Assembly (NCBI GenBank): GCA_964019425.1
Contig: OZ025844.1
Location: forward strand, 1-64,000
Source of the DNA: Flectonema sp. DT1601
Lineage: Eukaryota > Euglenozoa > Diplonemea > Diplonemida > Diplonemidae
Direction: 5' to 3'
DNA length: 64,000 nucleotides
Position numbers and translations under genes: made by a program
Notes under the pieces: model-generated
Database searches by the model: none
Told to the model about the DNA's origin: nothing
What the model saw: only the letters and a program-made list of their open reading frames with translations
Shown: positions 25,309 to 36,819 of the stretch, one piece after another
How positions within the stretch are numbered: position 1 is the first letter of the stretch
Layout: the number at the start of each line of letters is the position of its first letter

Positions 25309-28300
25309 TTTTTTTTTTTGGTTACACTCGTCTGTGCTTCCAGACTCTTTGTTTTTGTTCTTTTCACTTCTTTGTTTTGTCTTTCTTTTATACTTTCTTT
25401 TGATTTAAGTCTGACAAATTGGAAAACACGGGAAACATAGGTAGGCTCCGCCTGAGGACGTAAGAAGAGCGGCAACGGAAAAATAAGTGGTCACGCGTCC
25501 TTGAAATTGGACACATGAAGCTAATTCGGTTACCATTCCTACCATCGATAAGGAAAACAAAGAATCGAGCATATAACTAGAGCGGTGGTCAAAGACCACT
25601 TGAACAGCCCGAAGGCCTGCCCTCAAGAGAAATTTTTAAGGAGAATAGGAGAAGAAGGAGACAGGAGTGTTGGAAGAGACACTGCGACAACACCGAAGGT
25701 GATGTGCAGTTACCCAACCAGGAGATGATTGATAATGATGAAAATACTAAAAATAATAACAAATTGATATTGGCGACTACATGTCACCTACTTTACTTCC
25801 AAAGTCTAAGGTTAGATGTTTGTTCCATCCACCTTATGATCAACGCGAGTGATGGAAGCCACGCCAAAGTGAAGAGAGCTTCAAGGTTAGGAATTTCGTT
25901 GGCAATAATAAGTTCTCGATCGCGATCCCACTTGCCGGTCAGTGTTGAGAAGCCCAGGATTTTGAACCTGGCAGAGTCGAGTTTGGGAGATTGACATCCC
26001 TGCAGCAGGTGAACCTGTGAGGACGGTTCGCCACAAAATGGGCAGTCGATCGTCTTGCGCCAGTTCTGAATTAGCGGGTGACATCCTGTCCGGAAGTTCG
26101 CTATCCGTATCTCGTCGGCTCTTTCCATCCCAGGAGGGTATTTAACGGAACGGCCTCTGATGAGGTGTTTGTAGCAGGTGTAACCACTCACGTTAAGCAG
26201 ATCCTTTTTGATGCAGCGCTTCACATGTGATGATCGCGAGAAGTACGTGCCTTTGACTAGCACAGGTCGGATGTTCTTGTTGTGCGCTGCTTCCTTTGCA
26301 AGCGCGTCAACTTCATCGTGAAACTCGATTCCAATGTGCGAGGGGATGAATTGCAAATGCACTTTCATCTCACACATGCGCAGGTATTCCAGTATCTTGA
26401 GGGACTCGGTATTCCTCTGTCTGCACCTTCCACCCAGCAGTTCATCCAGAAGGGATTTTGAGTCCGTGAATATCCTCACAGATTTCATTGAACGATCTTT
26501 GCTAAACACTGTTCTCAGATGTCTAGCCGCGTTCTTCAGAGCATGTTGTTCAGCCCTGTAGCTGCAGTCAGCTTGATAAAGCCTAGACGCGTAAGCAGAT
26601 CGAAGGCCGCTACGTGACTTGGCAATATGAGCCGCACCGGCCGCGCCGGAAGCAGAGTAGGAGCCATCGCAGTTGATTACCATGTCGACAGGAGGCAACG
26701 TTCCAATGTACGACATGAACTTTTCTTTGTCCACCGCAGGGTTCGCGGACTTCGGAAATCCGCAGCTGTTGCTAATCCTAAGGTTCGTCGGAGATACCCA
26801 GGGTTCCATCGAGTCAGGCTGCACAAGGCACTGGCTTTCACGCTGACTATCAGTGCCAGGGATTAGGCCAGCCCAGTAGCTTTGTGTTGAGGCGAGTCTG
26901 TTTGTATTAGGTATCCAAGTCATGGCTTTATACCGGTAGTACGCAATTTTTGTCTGCTTTTCAATCTGACGTTTAAAAGGATACATGTCAGACTCCCACA
27001 ACAGTAACTCTCTTGGCGTACACTTGCTGCATCCAGTAACCAGTCTGGCGACCTTCCTCAGTTCGAAGTCGATGCTGTCAACGCTGCTGCTTATCAGCCA
27101 ACCAAAACTGTCAAGCGCATACGAGATTCTCGCGGTTACATAAAGGTTCTTAACCATGTTAAGAGTCTTGTAGTCCAGTTCGTACGGCTGGAGGCACTGC
27201 AGAAGTGATATCCCCCTCTTTAATTCTTCGTGAATCTTGCCTACTTGTTTGTGGAAGGTGAGCCTGTCGTCGATGTGAACCCCGAGGTATTTTACTGAGT
27301 CGACTATCGGTAACAGAAAGGCAGTTTTGAATATTGCTCTCACAACCATAATGCTGTCCTCACGAACGACGTATTGCAGCATCAAGTTGTCGAGTTCTTC
27401 TTGTGTCTTGATTGGGATTCCTCCAATTTCAAGAATAGTTTCGCCACTTTGAAGCATGGGTCTGGGTGATTTGAGATTGATATGCTTCTCGATGTCACCA
27501 TAGTCAAGTTTAAGCATGCGTTCCTCAACAGATCTAGAGAAAAGCAGTTCGCGATTACACGTATCGTTTAGTACTATGCCCTTCGAGCGAACATTCATCT
27601 TAAGCGCACAGGTTTTGGAGACTGATAAGGCCATGTCGTTTTCAAAACACCATTGATCCACTTTGTCGAGTACTAACTGAGCATTCGAAAGAGCTTCTTC
27701 CATGTTTGATCCTGACACCACACATGCTGTGTCATCCGCATACAGAGCAGACGTCGTTGTTTCCTTCTCTAGTTCCAAAATCTTGCAGAGGTCATCAACG
27801 TAGATAAGATAGAGAAGAGGACCCAGGATCGATCCCTGGGGAACCCCCTTAGCCAGAGTACGGAATTCGCTAAAATACCCATTCGCTTCAACTCTAACCT
27901 TCCTGTTTGTAAGAAAGTCTGTGATCCATCTGATAATAACATTCGGAACACCCATCTTTACTAATTTTAATAAAAGTATCTTATGGTTGATCCTGTCAAA
28001 CGCAGCAGTAAAGTCGAATGACAAGAACACTGATCTCTTTTCTTCCATGTGGCTCCTTACGATAGCATCTACTAGAACGGTGATCTGCTCGCAGGTATTT
28101 CTCCCCTTTCTGAATCCAGCCTGTAGTGGGCTGAGCGACGAATGTTTTGTGAGCCAGTGCATGAGTCGGTCATACACGAGCCTCTCCGCAAGTTTCCCAA
28201 CAACCGAGGTGAGCGTTATTGGTCTGAAACTCTTTAGTTCATTACGAGGTTTCCCTGCCTTGAACATGGGCTTGATTAGTCCCTGTTTCCATTGGTACGG

Positions 28301-28617
28301 TACTTTTGAAGTCTTCCAGGAAGTGTTAATAATTCTCAGGAGGTATTCCACTGTTGCCGGAGTGAAGTTTTTGATCATCTCATTGTGAACTCCATCAGGT
28401 CCTGCAGCCTTGCGGGTCTTCAGGTTCTTAATCGCAGCTTTAATTTCAGCCATTGTGAAATCACAGCAAATATCTATTTCATTATCACCTTCTGAGAGTG
28501 CGGGGGCCTCTAGCGATAATATTTCCGATTTCGAGACAAACAGGTCCAAGAATGCTGATGGTAGATCGCAGTCAGAGATGTTGTTGACACTGATATCTTT
28601 ACCGGCATCTTGCTGCA
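25305..28617 (-). mobile_element. LINE C, 5'-truncated close relative of LINE B
   Basis: Similarity to LINE B starts right after the poly(A) tail (T-tract 25305-25319) and runs through the 3' UTR and most of ORF2. It stops at 28617, inside the region between the endonuclease and reverse transcriptase domains (equivalent to about 20157 in B). 5' truncation is the usual outcome of incomplete target-primed reverse transcription. The nucleotide match to B is high, with scattered differences concentrated in the middle of ORF2. Confidence 0.93.
25793..28617 (-). pseudogene. LINE C ORF2 fragment: reverse transcriptase and RNase H without endonuclease
   Basis: About 940 codons are open without interruption and begin inside the B-like sequence QQDAGKDISVN. 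The reverse transcriptase (QAGFRKGRNTCEQI, FDFTAAFDRINH, ALYADDTACVV), RNase H (NCDGSYS, YRAEQ, FTDSKS) and C-terminal CPFCGEPSS knuckle are present. The endonuclease, 2A motif and ORF1 are missing. There is no start codon or promoter at the truncation point, so it should not be expressed as such. Most changes relative to B keep the frame, so the copy is young. Confidence 0.88.
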
Positions 28618-28627
28618 AAAAAATATA

Positions 28628-28638
28628 TAAAAAATTTT
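28628..28638. repeat. candidate target-site duplication of LINE C, right copy
   Basis: TAAAAAATTTT, 11 bp after the last base of LINE C homology; partner of 25298-25308. Confidence 0.5.
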
Positions 28639-29343
28639 AACTTTTTATAATAACTTGATTTCAACCACTACCTTTGTTCATTGTTGTTTTCACTTATTTT
28701 CCAAAAAAAAAATTGAAGGTTTTTTGTGGCTGCCTCTTCAGAGGTTAGGCTTGTGGCTTTTCCGATTCCAGACAAACGGGCTGAAGCTGAATTCAAGATG
28801 CTTCAGGTAGTCCCCTCACCACTCTATGGCTTGATCATCATCATGCAAAGAGCAATGATTACAAGGACCACAGCTGAGCCTTGGGAACTCAGATTGGGGT
28901 TTAGACTGGAAAGTGAAGAGTCTGTATGGAGTTGCACTCAAGACATCTTCTGTTCACATCCTTCTCTTAATCTATGATTTCTATACCTGTTCTAAGATAA
29001 TCTAATAACAAATGTCGTCTGTTAGTTACAATGTTTAACCACGCTCTGAGCTTAGGGCCTCCATATCTCTTCTGAATAATATCATTAAGTGTTGTTACTG
29101 TGTCAAAAGAAATATAAATGAGGTAAATGAGGTAAAAACTAATGCTAACTGAGAATTAAAGCAGTCCACCTAAATTTATTAACGCTTTTCTCTACGATAA
29201 TAGAATCTCACAGCCTACAAGAAAAATTCAATTCGCAAGCTGATTCGTACATTGTCGACCAACCAACATCACTGAAATCTTCGTATGCAAAATATATATT
29301 TACTGCGACCGTTTTTTGGTAATCTTTCAAATTTCTTAAAAAC
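28639..29343. other. intergenic, LINE C to methyltransferase gene
   Basis: 28720-28980 is less AT-rich than its surroundings and has an 83-codon plus-strand frame (28726-28977) with no recognisable domain and against the local gene direction. It may be a fragment of an old repeat or a pseudogene. The rest is AT-rich and would include the 3' UTR of the next gene. Confidence 0.3.
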
Positions 29344-30698
29344 CTATTTATCTGGCAGCTCTGGATAAGGGATCTCATCGCAATAATGAACAGTACAGTT
29401 AAGAGGAACATAACTCCAGTAGTGAGGCTGTTGTGTGATTAGTGATGTCTGCCTAAACTATGTAACTTAATAACAGTTTGCAATAGAATACATACCACAG
29501 TGGGCTTGAGCTTTGTCACAACAACAGAATAAGTGTTCGGAATAGACTGCTGCGATTTCAACGGGAAAACAGCAACGTGACCGAATGCTTTCCTTTCTTC
29601 GACAATTTCAACTTTTGCAGGAAGATCTCGGAAGCATGGAGCGATGTCTTTACGACGATACTCAGCATTCTCCGTCCATCCATTGTACATCTTACCACCT
29701 GACTTGATAACTCGAAACATTGATCTGAGAACCGAACAAAAAGTTGTTCTGTTGTAGACATGATAAACAGAACCAAATGACAAAGAATGATCAAAGTAGT
29801 TTTCAGGCATCCACTCATTGATGCGAACTCCATTTGCTCTGCAAAAAGAATTAGCAGAAGTTGTATTCTCGATGCTGTATGAAACGCTCTTTTCAGAGAC
29901 ATCCAAACCAAATCCATTGATACCTTTTTTGTCTGACAGGTATCTCATTTTATGACCACATCCTGAACCCCAGTCAAAAACATAGTCACCCCTTTTAGAA
30001 CCAAGTAGGTTCTCAATCACTTTTAATATATTTAAGTGATCTTCAAGTGTTATCTTGTGCCAAATGCCCCCTTTCAGACAATTTGAAGCACGACGATCGT
30101 ATTTTTGATCAACGCTGGTCGCCTTTTTCCGAGGTAAGTGCTTCAATGGAATTTGAAGAACATCATTTCCAGTGTCCCACGGCGGACAGATCAGAGTTTT
30201 ACGATTGCTTTGCTTGAGTACTGAGTCAGAAAAGATATCCTTGTACATTGGTAACTCCTCGATCTCGTCTTTGCTAAGCTGTTCGCCTGCAAGAAAGCGT
30301 TCCTGATCGGCAGAGGTTCCAATTTCAATAGAAATTCCGTGGTGTTGGGCTGTTACTTGTTTTCCTCTCGCAGTTACTAAATGCAAGTTACCATCATTCG
30401 TGTCGCTCTCTTTCTCAGAATCACTTTCTTCTTGCTGGAGATGTTTTTGCTCATCATTCTGCTCATGCTGCTCCTCAATTATTTCATTTATTTTTACTTC
30501 CTCACCACCACTGACTACTTGTTTGCTAATCTGGGGTAACGTGTTAGGCACTCCTGCAAGTGACCCCATAACAGGCTTCTGGCTCCGCAGTCCTCCTTGC
30601 CACCCCATAAAAAACCCGCAGCAGTAGATTAATATCGCTGCCGCAAAACGAAGGATAGGGGGCATCCCACCACCACCGCCACTGTTTCTGCCCCGCAT
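29344..30698 (-). CDS. membrane-anchored SAM-dependent methyltransferase (2 exons)
   Basis: Exon 1 is 30698-29496 and exon 2 is 29427-29344, joined across a 68-nt GTATGT...CAACAG intron in phase 0 to give 428 aa. Residues 13-33 form an N-terminal signal anchor. Residues 60-105 are Glu/Gln-rich stem. Residues about 200-395 form a class I methyltransferase fold with motif I VFDWGSGCGH (239-248) and an acidic GLDVSEK after the second strand. Exon 2 adds a conserved-looking Tyr/Pro-rich end (PHYWSYVPLNCTVHYC). The type II membrane layout and two possible N-glycosylation sites (N278, N316) suggest a Golgi or secretory-pathway enzyme; the substrate is unknown. Without the intron the frame would end in an unlikely tail. 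Confidence 0.82.
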
Positions 30699-30954
30699 AT
30701 TTCTGTGGGCTTCGCCTAGATGAAGAGAATTAACATTGTGGGTCCCCTGTTATGAATAAGCACATCTGAAAAGGATGATTGCTGTATCTCATTTTCTTGT
30801 TTTTCCTGTGAGAGTGTCCTTTCTCTTATGTAAATTAAAATTGTCTCCCAAGTAACAAACAGTAGGACAAAATCTACTAATTACGAATTCTAAGTGCGGT
30901 GGCAGCTCATCTCCAGCTTTTGCAGTCTACATTAATAACACAAGTCACTTTGGT

Positions 30955-32457
30955 TTACGTTGGTCTGTCCCATTGTTTTCTCCCAGATGCGTGGATGTAA
31001 AAAACATCCCCTCTTTGACTTTCCACAAGGCGCCAGCCTTGTGGTAAGGGCACTGACATAACTGTTGTTTTATTGATTACACGAACTTGAGTAATAATTT
31101 TGAGGTCTACCAAAAGCTCCTTCTCCATCCCCCAAAAATTCGGAATCCTGTCGCTATGACAACAACATAAAAAAAAAATCAGAAATTGACCATAACATAA
31201 AAAAAAAAAAACGAGAACATACTATCAGGAGGCTCCGCACCATATTTTTGAACTAGTGCTGTGAATAACTTCTCCTCATTTCCCTGATATTCCTGTTTTT
31301 AGATTTCATTCAACACCAGTGTACCTTGTGGTGTACCAACTGCACAATAAATAACACACCTGTAAACACTGAGTTACCGAAGGTAGCTTTCCCGGATTGT
31401 ATCTTTGGTAGAAGCTGAGAAGTCGCCTGCGGTAATAAGGATCGACAGGTGAGTTTGGTAGTGCTGAGGAATCGGACTGTGATGTCTGCCAGATCAAAGC
31501 GGCCAAATTGGTTACAACATTATCATTATGTTGACCAGAAGGCGTTTGAACTGGGACAGGTGATGCCATGGGTTGCTGATATTGTGGAACGGATCCGTAC
31601 GCTGGTCCAAGAGCATCCACACCACTTAGACTAGGAGGTCCAGTAAAATTACCCGCCGGAGGGAGGATATCAGATGATAACAGTGGATTACCAGCGTGTG
31701 TATACGAACTGTACTTGTTGACTCCCCCACCGTCTAAAAGTGGCTGTGCTCTAAGTGATTGAAGTTCACCTTTTAAGACTTCAGCCTTGTTGTAATCTTT
31801 GTTTATGACAGCCCTCCTGGATAGTGCACGAAGATTAGCACACTTTGCTTCTTTAGATTTTAGCGAATCCAACATTGTTCTTAAACGATCCACCTCAGCG
31901 CGTAAAGCGATAGCTCTGTGCAGACCGTCAGGTAGAATCGTTTGTTCGAGAACTTGGATTTCTGCCTGCGTTATTCTACCTTCAAATTCAGTAATTTCCT
32001 GTCGGTGAGTCTTAATACACTCCACCTCTTCTTTTAATTGATCAGCTTCGATGTACCTCTGTGATTGCGCAGCTTCCTTCATTTGCTGCAAGAGGATCTC
32101 AATCTGAGAATCAAAAACACGTAGCTTTTGCCGCAGTTGTGTGGTGAGCTGAATCTCCTTCTCAAACTTCCATGCGGAACCGAAATCCCGTTGCTTTACG
32201 CACTCGTCAAGTTTTCTACTCAGTTCCAGAAGCCTGTCATCAATCTGGTCTTCTGTGATGTTACCATCACCCAACGCGTCTCCCAAACCCACTTCTGGTT
32301 CCGGTTCCTCTTCCGCAGAAACCATACGATGCTCGGGACTTTTTGTTTCGGACCGCTTTATGGATCGCTCGCTGGGCCGTGATGTGAGGTCTTCGTTAGA
32401 AAAATCTCCATCCGGGGGATTTGTAAGCATATCACTAAAGTCTTCTTCCACACTCAT
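30955..32457 (-). CDS. UVR-motif protein with C-terminal WW domain (3 exons)
   Basis: Exons are 32457-31360, 31292-31223 and 31061-30955, separated by introns of 67 nt (GTGTGT...AACAG) and 161 nt (GTATGT...CAACAG). Phases agree exactly and give 424 aa. Residues 70-235 hold three helical UVR-like repeats (ECVKQRDFGSAWKFEKEIQ, AAQSQRYIEADQLKEEVE, AVINKDYNKAEVLKGELQSL). A Pro/Ser/Gln-rich linker follows. Then comes a segment across the first intron (YRRRLLSFYQRYNPGKLPSV, then YQGNEEKLFTALVQKYGAEP) of a kind I associate with kinetoplastid proteins. The last exon encodes a WW domain (LPQGWRLVES...VFYIHASGRKQWDRP). WW domains bind proline-rich ligands, so this is probably a scaffold. Exact role unknown. 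Confidence 0.82.
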
Positions 32458-32709
32458 TGATACAAAGCTTTTAGTTTACTTGCAAGAGAATCGAATTGTT
32501 GTTTGCTGCCACCTCAGCTCTGCACAATTTCAATACATATTTTACACCTGACAAAAGAAGGTTACTAACTCATCGTAAACAACAAAGACTTTGATTAAAA
32601 TCTAGGTAAGTAGGTACAGGAATAAATAAACCAAAAAAATCAGAATAAAATAATCAAAACATTAAAATAATATTATATTCCTCTTCCACGGAGTGACTCT
32701 GACCATGTT

Positions 32710-35253
32710 TTAGTTTTCATAGTTCCCACTGACTGTTGACACCAGGTGGTCGTATTTTAGACAAGCCCCTGGTAATGTCACTACTGTTAGTCTCTCAGAT
32801 CTCAGCGACCTGATGAATATTGTAAGAAGGAACACCGCTACAAAGAGCTGCAGCTGCATAGCAATGCGAGTTTCCGAACTATCGGACCAGCCGGGGTACA
32901 GAGAAAAAATAGCCTCCGCAATAAAGAGAATAATCCACACACAAGGGGCTAAGAACGAAAGCCTTTTTGATGAGAAGACAAACGCATCAGGGCTTGAGGC
33001 AATTAGAAGCGTCGCAAACCACAGGAGCGTTTCGGATGTTGTTAAGATGGCATTTTTATCACTCTGAAGTGCTCGGAGAATCAGATAAACGACAACAGCG
33101 ACCTGACAAATGACCCAATCCATTGTCAGTAACAAGGATCTCCACATCCGCCCAGAAGATCGCACAGTGATAATGTAACAAAATAACACAATTGGTATTC
33201 CAGAAGATAGAATTAATAACGTATCAGTTACAATACCAATACAATGTCGCAAAGCCCAGAATAATAACCAAGACGCTACAGCTGCAGGGAACATAACGAT
33301 ACCAACTCCAAGGCATTTATTGCAGTGAAAAATTGGATTTGAGTCACTGCGAGTCGCCAAGTAAGAATGCGACCTTCCTTTGCTGATAATCGCATAGTCT
33401 ATTGAAATCAGATGACGTGTACCTACTTTATCGTTTAAGATTTGCGCAAATCTACTTGCGTGGGTTTCCGACCACAACTCACTGTTTACTAGTAACCTAC
33501 ACGTGAGAGGATCACCGTCTCTCGAAGACAAGTCGCCAACGGTGGTGCTCTTTCCTAAGAAATCGGTATGAGGTTTGCAAAGAACCTGTCTAATCATTAC
33601 TAAAGGTTTAATTCCTTCTGTTCCATGATTAGAAATCCCAAAACTTATTAAGTAAACACTGAAGACGAAGGAATACACTGCAACAATTAAGTGCGCTCCT
33701 CCCGAAAGTGATTCAATGTTTGTTCTCCAATCGAAAAACGATAATTTCGTTTGTTGCGATGGCGCCTCACCAATTGAGACATATACGAAGTACCCCGCAG
33801 AATAGCAAAACAGTAGGGCATACAATATACCTTGGAGTAGTGTGGGTGCACGAGTGGCGTCACTCCCCACAATCATAACTTCCAATGTTAAGGAACCAAT
33901 CACATCTACAATTGAGGCGATGGTAGACGGAAGGTCCTCTGTGTTCGTCAAAAATATAAAATACAGCTGACCTGCCATGCAGCAACCCATCAGTAAAAAA
34001 AAACGATACGACGTCACAACATGAGGAAAATAAACTGAGACAAAGAACTGTTTGCAATACAGAAAAATAAAAACACCGAAAACGAATGCAAAATAGCACA
34101 AGTGAGGGACCCAACTATGCAACGCTCTTAGAAAACTGTGGTATAAGATTAACAAAAAGATTATAATGCCCCAACAAATGAAACCAGGGGACTGAGGAGT
34201 TGGTATGTCGCGATCAAACCACGTGTCCGTTAGAACAGGTTTTGGAGTATATATTGAAGTATCTTCGTGATGAATTGACAACAGAATTACTGCAAGTTTA
34301 TCAACAGTAGAGACGTGCTCTGGTGGAGCCCCCGCTGTAAGTGGCTGCTTCGCCAGAGGAGAATGTGCTTTCAAGAATCGCGACACGCTGTTAAGAAAAT
34401 ATTGTTCAACACATTCTCCGATCAACAACGCCCCACGCTCACCTTCTGGAGTCGTGTGACCCTTCAGGAATTGTAATTTATAGGGTCTTTCTTTTGTGAA
34501 CTCGTATTTATTTTCCTCCTTAACTCCGCTATTCTCATTTAATCCTGGAGATAGACTTTCTTCTAACGGTTCGCTATCGTTAACTTCATCTTCCGGAATA
34601 TCATACAACTGTCTCTGTACCTCGTCACGAAGAATTGCACTATATCGGGCTGGGCTTATCGCCATGTCGGGATCAGCGAAAAGGAAGTCCACGTTATCTG
34701 CAGCAAGTTGGTGCTTCTGTTGTATCGGATTGTCGGCAGATGGTTTGCGTTTATAAGATTTGCTAGCAGGAGGAGTAAACTCACTGATTAAAGGGTTCAT
34801 CAGAAACTGTGTCGATTGCTCGGGCAAGTGAAAGTCTAGTGGATGAGTACAAGACAAACAAAGTCCTCCTCCGTCGTCCGCCCAAGTCCGACACTCACAT
34901 AGATCAAAGTTGCATTTTATCAGCGTAGTATTGTTGGATGCTACACAGTTTGCGTGGTGATTCCTGAGAGGAAAAAGTGGACCTTCTCGATTCCTAATTG
35001 AAGAAAAGTTCACTGTAGTACCGCACTTTCTGCATTCCGCATAACCCGAGGTTCGATTCCCACTCATGGTAATACCTCTGTATCCCAGTCCCTCCATACG
35101 TTCTACTGTACTGTCTTCAATTGGCCAACATCCATTTACTTCGATAAGTTGCTTCTCATCAGTTGTCTCTTCGATGAAGCCGCACTGCGGGCACACTCCG
35201 TGCGTTTCCCACTTCGTCCAAATACCACATCGGATGCAGGTCCATCGAGACAT
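32710..35253 (-). CDS. large multi-pass membrane protein with N-terminal zinc ribbons
   Basis: 847 aa with no introns needed. Residues 1-30 carry a CxxC...CxxC ribbon (C6, C9, C21, C24). A second CRKC pair lies near residue 75, and a third Cys/His-rich segment (CECRTWADDGGGLCLSCTHP) lies at about 118-140 and ends in DFHLP. Residues about 360-835 contain roughly 14 hydrophobic helices in two blocks, split by a soluble loop at about 555-640. The region between about 165 and 350 is acidic and probably cytosolic. I do not recognise the transporter or channel class. The ATG at 35253 follows AAAG/TAAG acceptor candidates 4-8 nt upstream. Confidence 0.8.
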   Translation of the reverse strand: MSRWTCIRCGIWTKWETHGVCPQCGFIEETTDEKQLIEVNGCWPIEDSTVERMEGLGYRGITMSGNRTSGYAECRKCGTTVNFSSIRNREGPLFPLRNHHANCVASNNTTLIKCNFDLCECRTWADDGGGLCLSCTHPLDFHLPEQSTQFLMNPLISEFTPPASKSYKRKPSADNPIQQKHQLAADNVDFLFADPDMAISPARYSAILRDEVQRQLYDIPEDEVNDSEPLEESLSPGLNENSGVKEENKYEFTKERPYKLQFLKGHTTPEGERGALLIGECVEQYFLNSVSRFLKAHSPLAKQPLTAGAPPEHVSTVDKLAVILLSIHHEDTSIYTPKPVLTDTWFDRDIPTPQSPGFICWGIIIFLLILYHSFLRALHSWVPHLCYFAFVFGVFIFLYCKQFFVSVYFPHVVTSYRFFLLMGCCMAGQLYFIFLTNTEDLPSTIASIVDVIGSLTLEVMIVGSDATRAPTLLQGILYALLFCYSAGYFVYVSIGEAPSQQTKLSFFDWRTNIESLSGGAHLIVAVYSFVFSVYLISFGISNHGTEGIKPLVMIRQVLCKPHTDFLGKSTTVGDLSSRDGDPLTCRLLVNSELWSETHASRFAQILNDKVGTRHLISIDYAIISKGRSHSYLATRSDSNPIFHCNKCLGVGIVMFPAAVASWLLFWALRHCIGIVTDTLLILSSGIPIVLFCYIITVRSSGRMWRSLLLTMDWVICQVAVVVYLILRALQSDKNAILTTSETLLWFATLLIASSPDAFVFSSKRLSFLAPCVWIILFIAEAIFSLYPGWSDSSETRIAMQLQLFVAVFLLTIFIRSLRSERLTVVTLPGACLKYDHLVSTVSGNYEN

Positions 35254-35598
35254 TGTGCTTACTTTACGTTTGTGTTGGGTTGCAATTCATTTATTTTATT
35301 GTCTGAACGGAATTACGAATTATTATAAGCACAGCGTTCTTAAATTAAAGAAAGCATGACACCAAGCCGATAGCAATTTGACCAAAATGAAGATAAAATA
35401 GTTCTCAGATACAACGGTCATGACAACTAATACGCCTCAAGGAAAGATGCTTCTTACTCTCAGCGAAAGGATTGTAGAAACTGAATAACTGATACAGAAA
35501 GTGATTCATAAAATATGTCTCCTCATGGTTCTATTCGATCTCATTTGAGCACAAATTTTAAACAAAAAAAGATCTAATACAAGCAAACAGGGGGAATC
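35254..35598. other. intergenic, no gene seen
   Basis: AT-rich, presumably the 5' UTR/acceptor of the upstream-transcribed membrane protein gene and the 3' UTR of the TylF-type gene. No RNA gene or repeat recognised. Confidence 0.4.
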
Positions 35599-36819
35599 TT
35601 ACTTCCCGTTCCACTTTCTTCCCAACTCTGCTGCACACCACGCTTTGCTGATTGGTACATCAGCTAATTTTTCAAACCAAACAGCAACGTTGTTTGAATC
35701 ATCTATTTCTGTTCCCTCAATTGGTTGAGGAACGTCTTTAATCGAATGATTGCCCGTGAAGTGGGAGACGGCTGTGGTAGCTGCAGGAACATTCCAATCA
35801 TCTATTATCCAATAACCTCCAACTATAAGATATTGATAAGCGTGACATAATACTTCTAAAGTTGATTTATACATGTCTCCGTCTAATCGAAGAATTGATA
35901 ATTTTGTTGAATGTTTTGGGACGGTGTCTTCAAACCATCCTTGAACAAAATGAACATTTGACCCCAACATGCCGTACCTGGCATAATAGTCTCGTACTTG
36001 CTCTTCGCTCACAGCAATGTAATTCATGTATGCCCAGAATCGAGCATCTCCCGGATGTTCTTTTTTAGGTAATCCAGCAAAGGAATCGTAAACAAAAACC
36101 TGAACATCTTTCGCAATGTCACTCTCATACGCGTGAAGGAAAGCTGAGGCATATATGCATGAACCCCCCCTCCAAACACCAGTTTCCATAAAGCTTCCGT
36201 TAAGCTTCTTTTCGATGTAAGCTTTTCGGAGCAACATGTCAAGTGTCTCCATTCTCTTCACACCAGTCATGGTGACACCAAATGTCGGCCAGTCTTTACC
36301 AGTAAGTCTGGATTGTACTGAAAACTCTTTTCTAATAAGTGACCTCCCGACATCAGGTTCATACCTGTCAGTGCCTAGGAGAACACCTGTCAGGGAATGA
36401 CGAAGAGTATACAAATAACTTATTCGGACATCATTAATATCTAACAGGGATGTAGCGGATGTTGAACTCAAAGTGTAATTACAATATCCTCTCTCTTTAC
36501 ACAACAACTGCTTACCGTAGAATGGGATGCGCATGGCTTTCTTCTTTGCCTGCTCTACCAGTGCGTTACAATTTGGCGTATCTGAAGCAACTACTAAGCA
36601 AGGGCTGCATGGTACACACTCTCCGCATGTTGGACACTTACCTGCTTCTGAGTGTTGGACTGTTTTGCCACCTTGAAGCATTTCTGATCTGTCCCTGTAT
36701 CGTATCATTTCGTTATAATATATTGAACTTTTCCCCTTCTCATCCCACAACATTACTATCAATACTAATACTATCAGTGGTAGTGATCTTGTTATCCATT
36801 CGATTCCCTTTTGTAACAT
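35599..36819 (-). CDS. TylF/macrocin O-methyltransferase family, type II membrane protein
   Basis: 406 aa. A short N-terminal tail and one transmembrane helix (about 10-25) are followed by a Cys-rich stem (CPTCGECVPCSPC, 62-74). Residues about 165-390 match the TylF family: ETGVWRGG (212-219, SAM loop), VYDSFAGLP (243-251), RLDGDMYKST (311-320, metal-binding Asp) and WIIDDW (337-342). Members methylate sugar hydroxyls in bacteria; many eukaryotic homologues are uncharacterised. The membrane anchor suggests that it acts on glycans in the Golgi, like the methyltransferase at 29344-30698. It is an intron-free single frame. Confidence 0.88.
   Translation of the reverse strand: MLQKGIEWITRSLPLIVLVLIVMLWDEKGKSSIYYNEMIRYRDRSEMLQGGKTVQHSEAGKCPTCGECVPCSPCLVVASDTPNCNALVEQAKKKAMRIPFYGKQLLCKERGYCNYTLSSTSATSLLDINDVRISYLYTLRHSLTGVLLGTDRYEPDVGRSLIRKEFSVQSRLTGKDWPTFGVTMTGVKRMETLDMLLRKAYIEKKLNGSFMETGVWRGGSCIYASAFLHAYESDIAKDVQVFVYDSFAGLPKKEHPGDARFWAYMNYIAVSEEQVRDYYARYGMLGSNVHFVQGWFEDTVPKHSTKLSILRLDGDMYKSTLEVLCHAYQYLIVGGYWIIDDWNVPAATTAVSHFTGNHSIKDVPQPIEGTEIDDSNNVAVWFEKLADVPISKAWCAAELGRKWNGK

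Noticed and set aside
25793-28618. LINE C ORF as a complete reverse transcriptase gene
   Set aside because: The apparent start is a TTG at the truncation point; endonuclease and ORF1 are missing.
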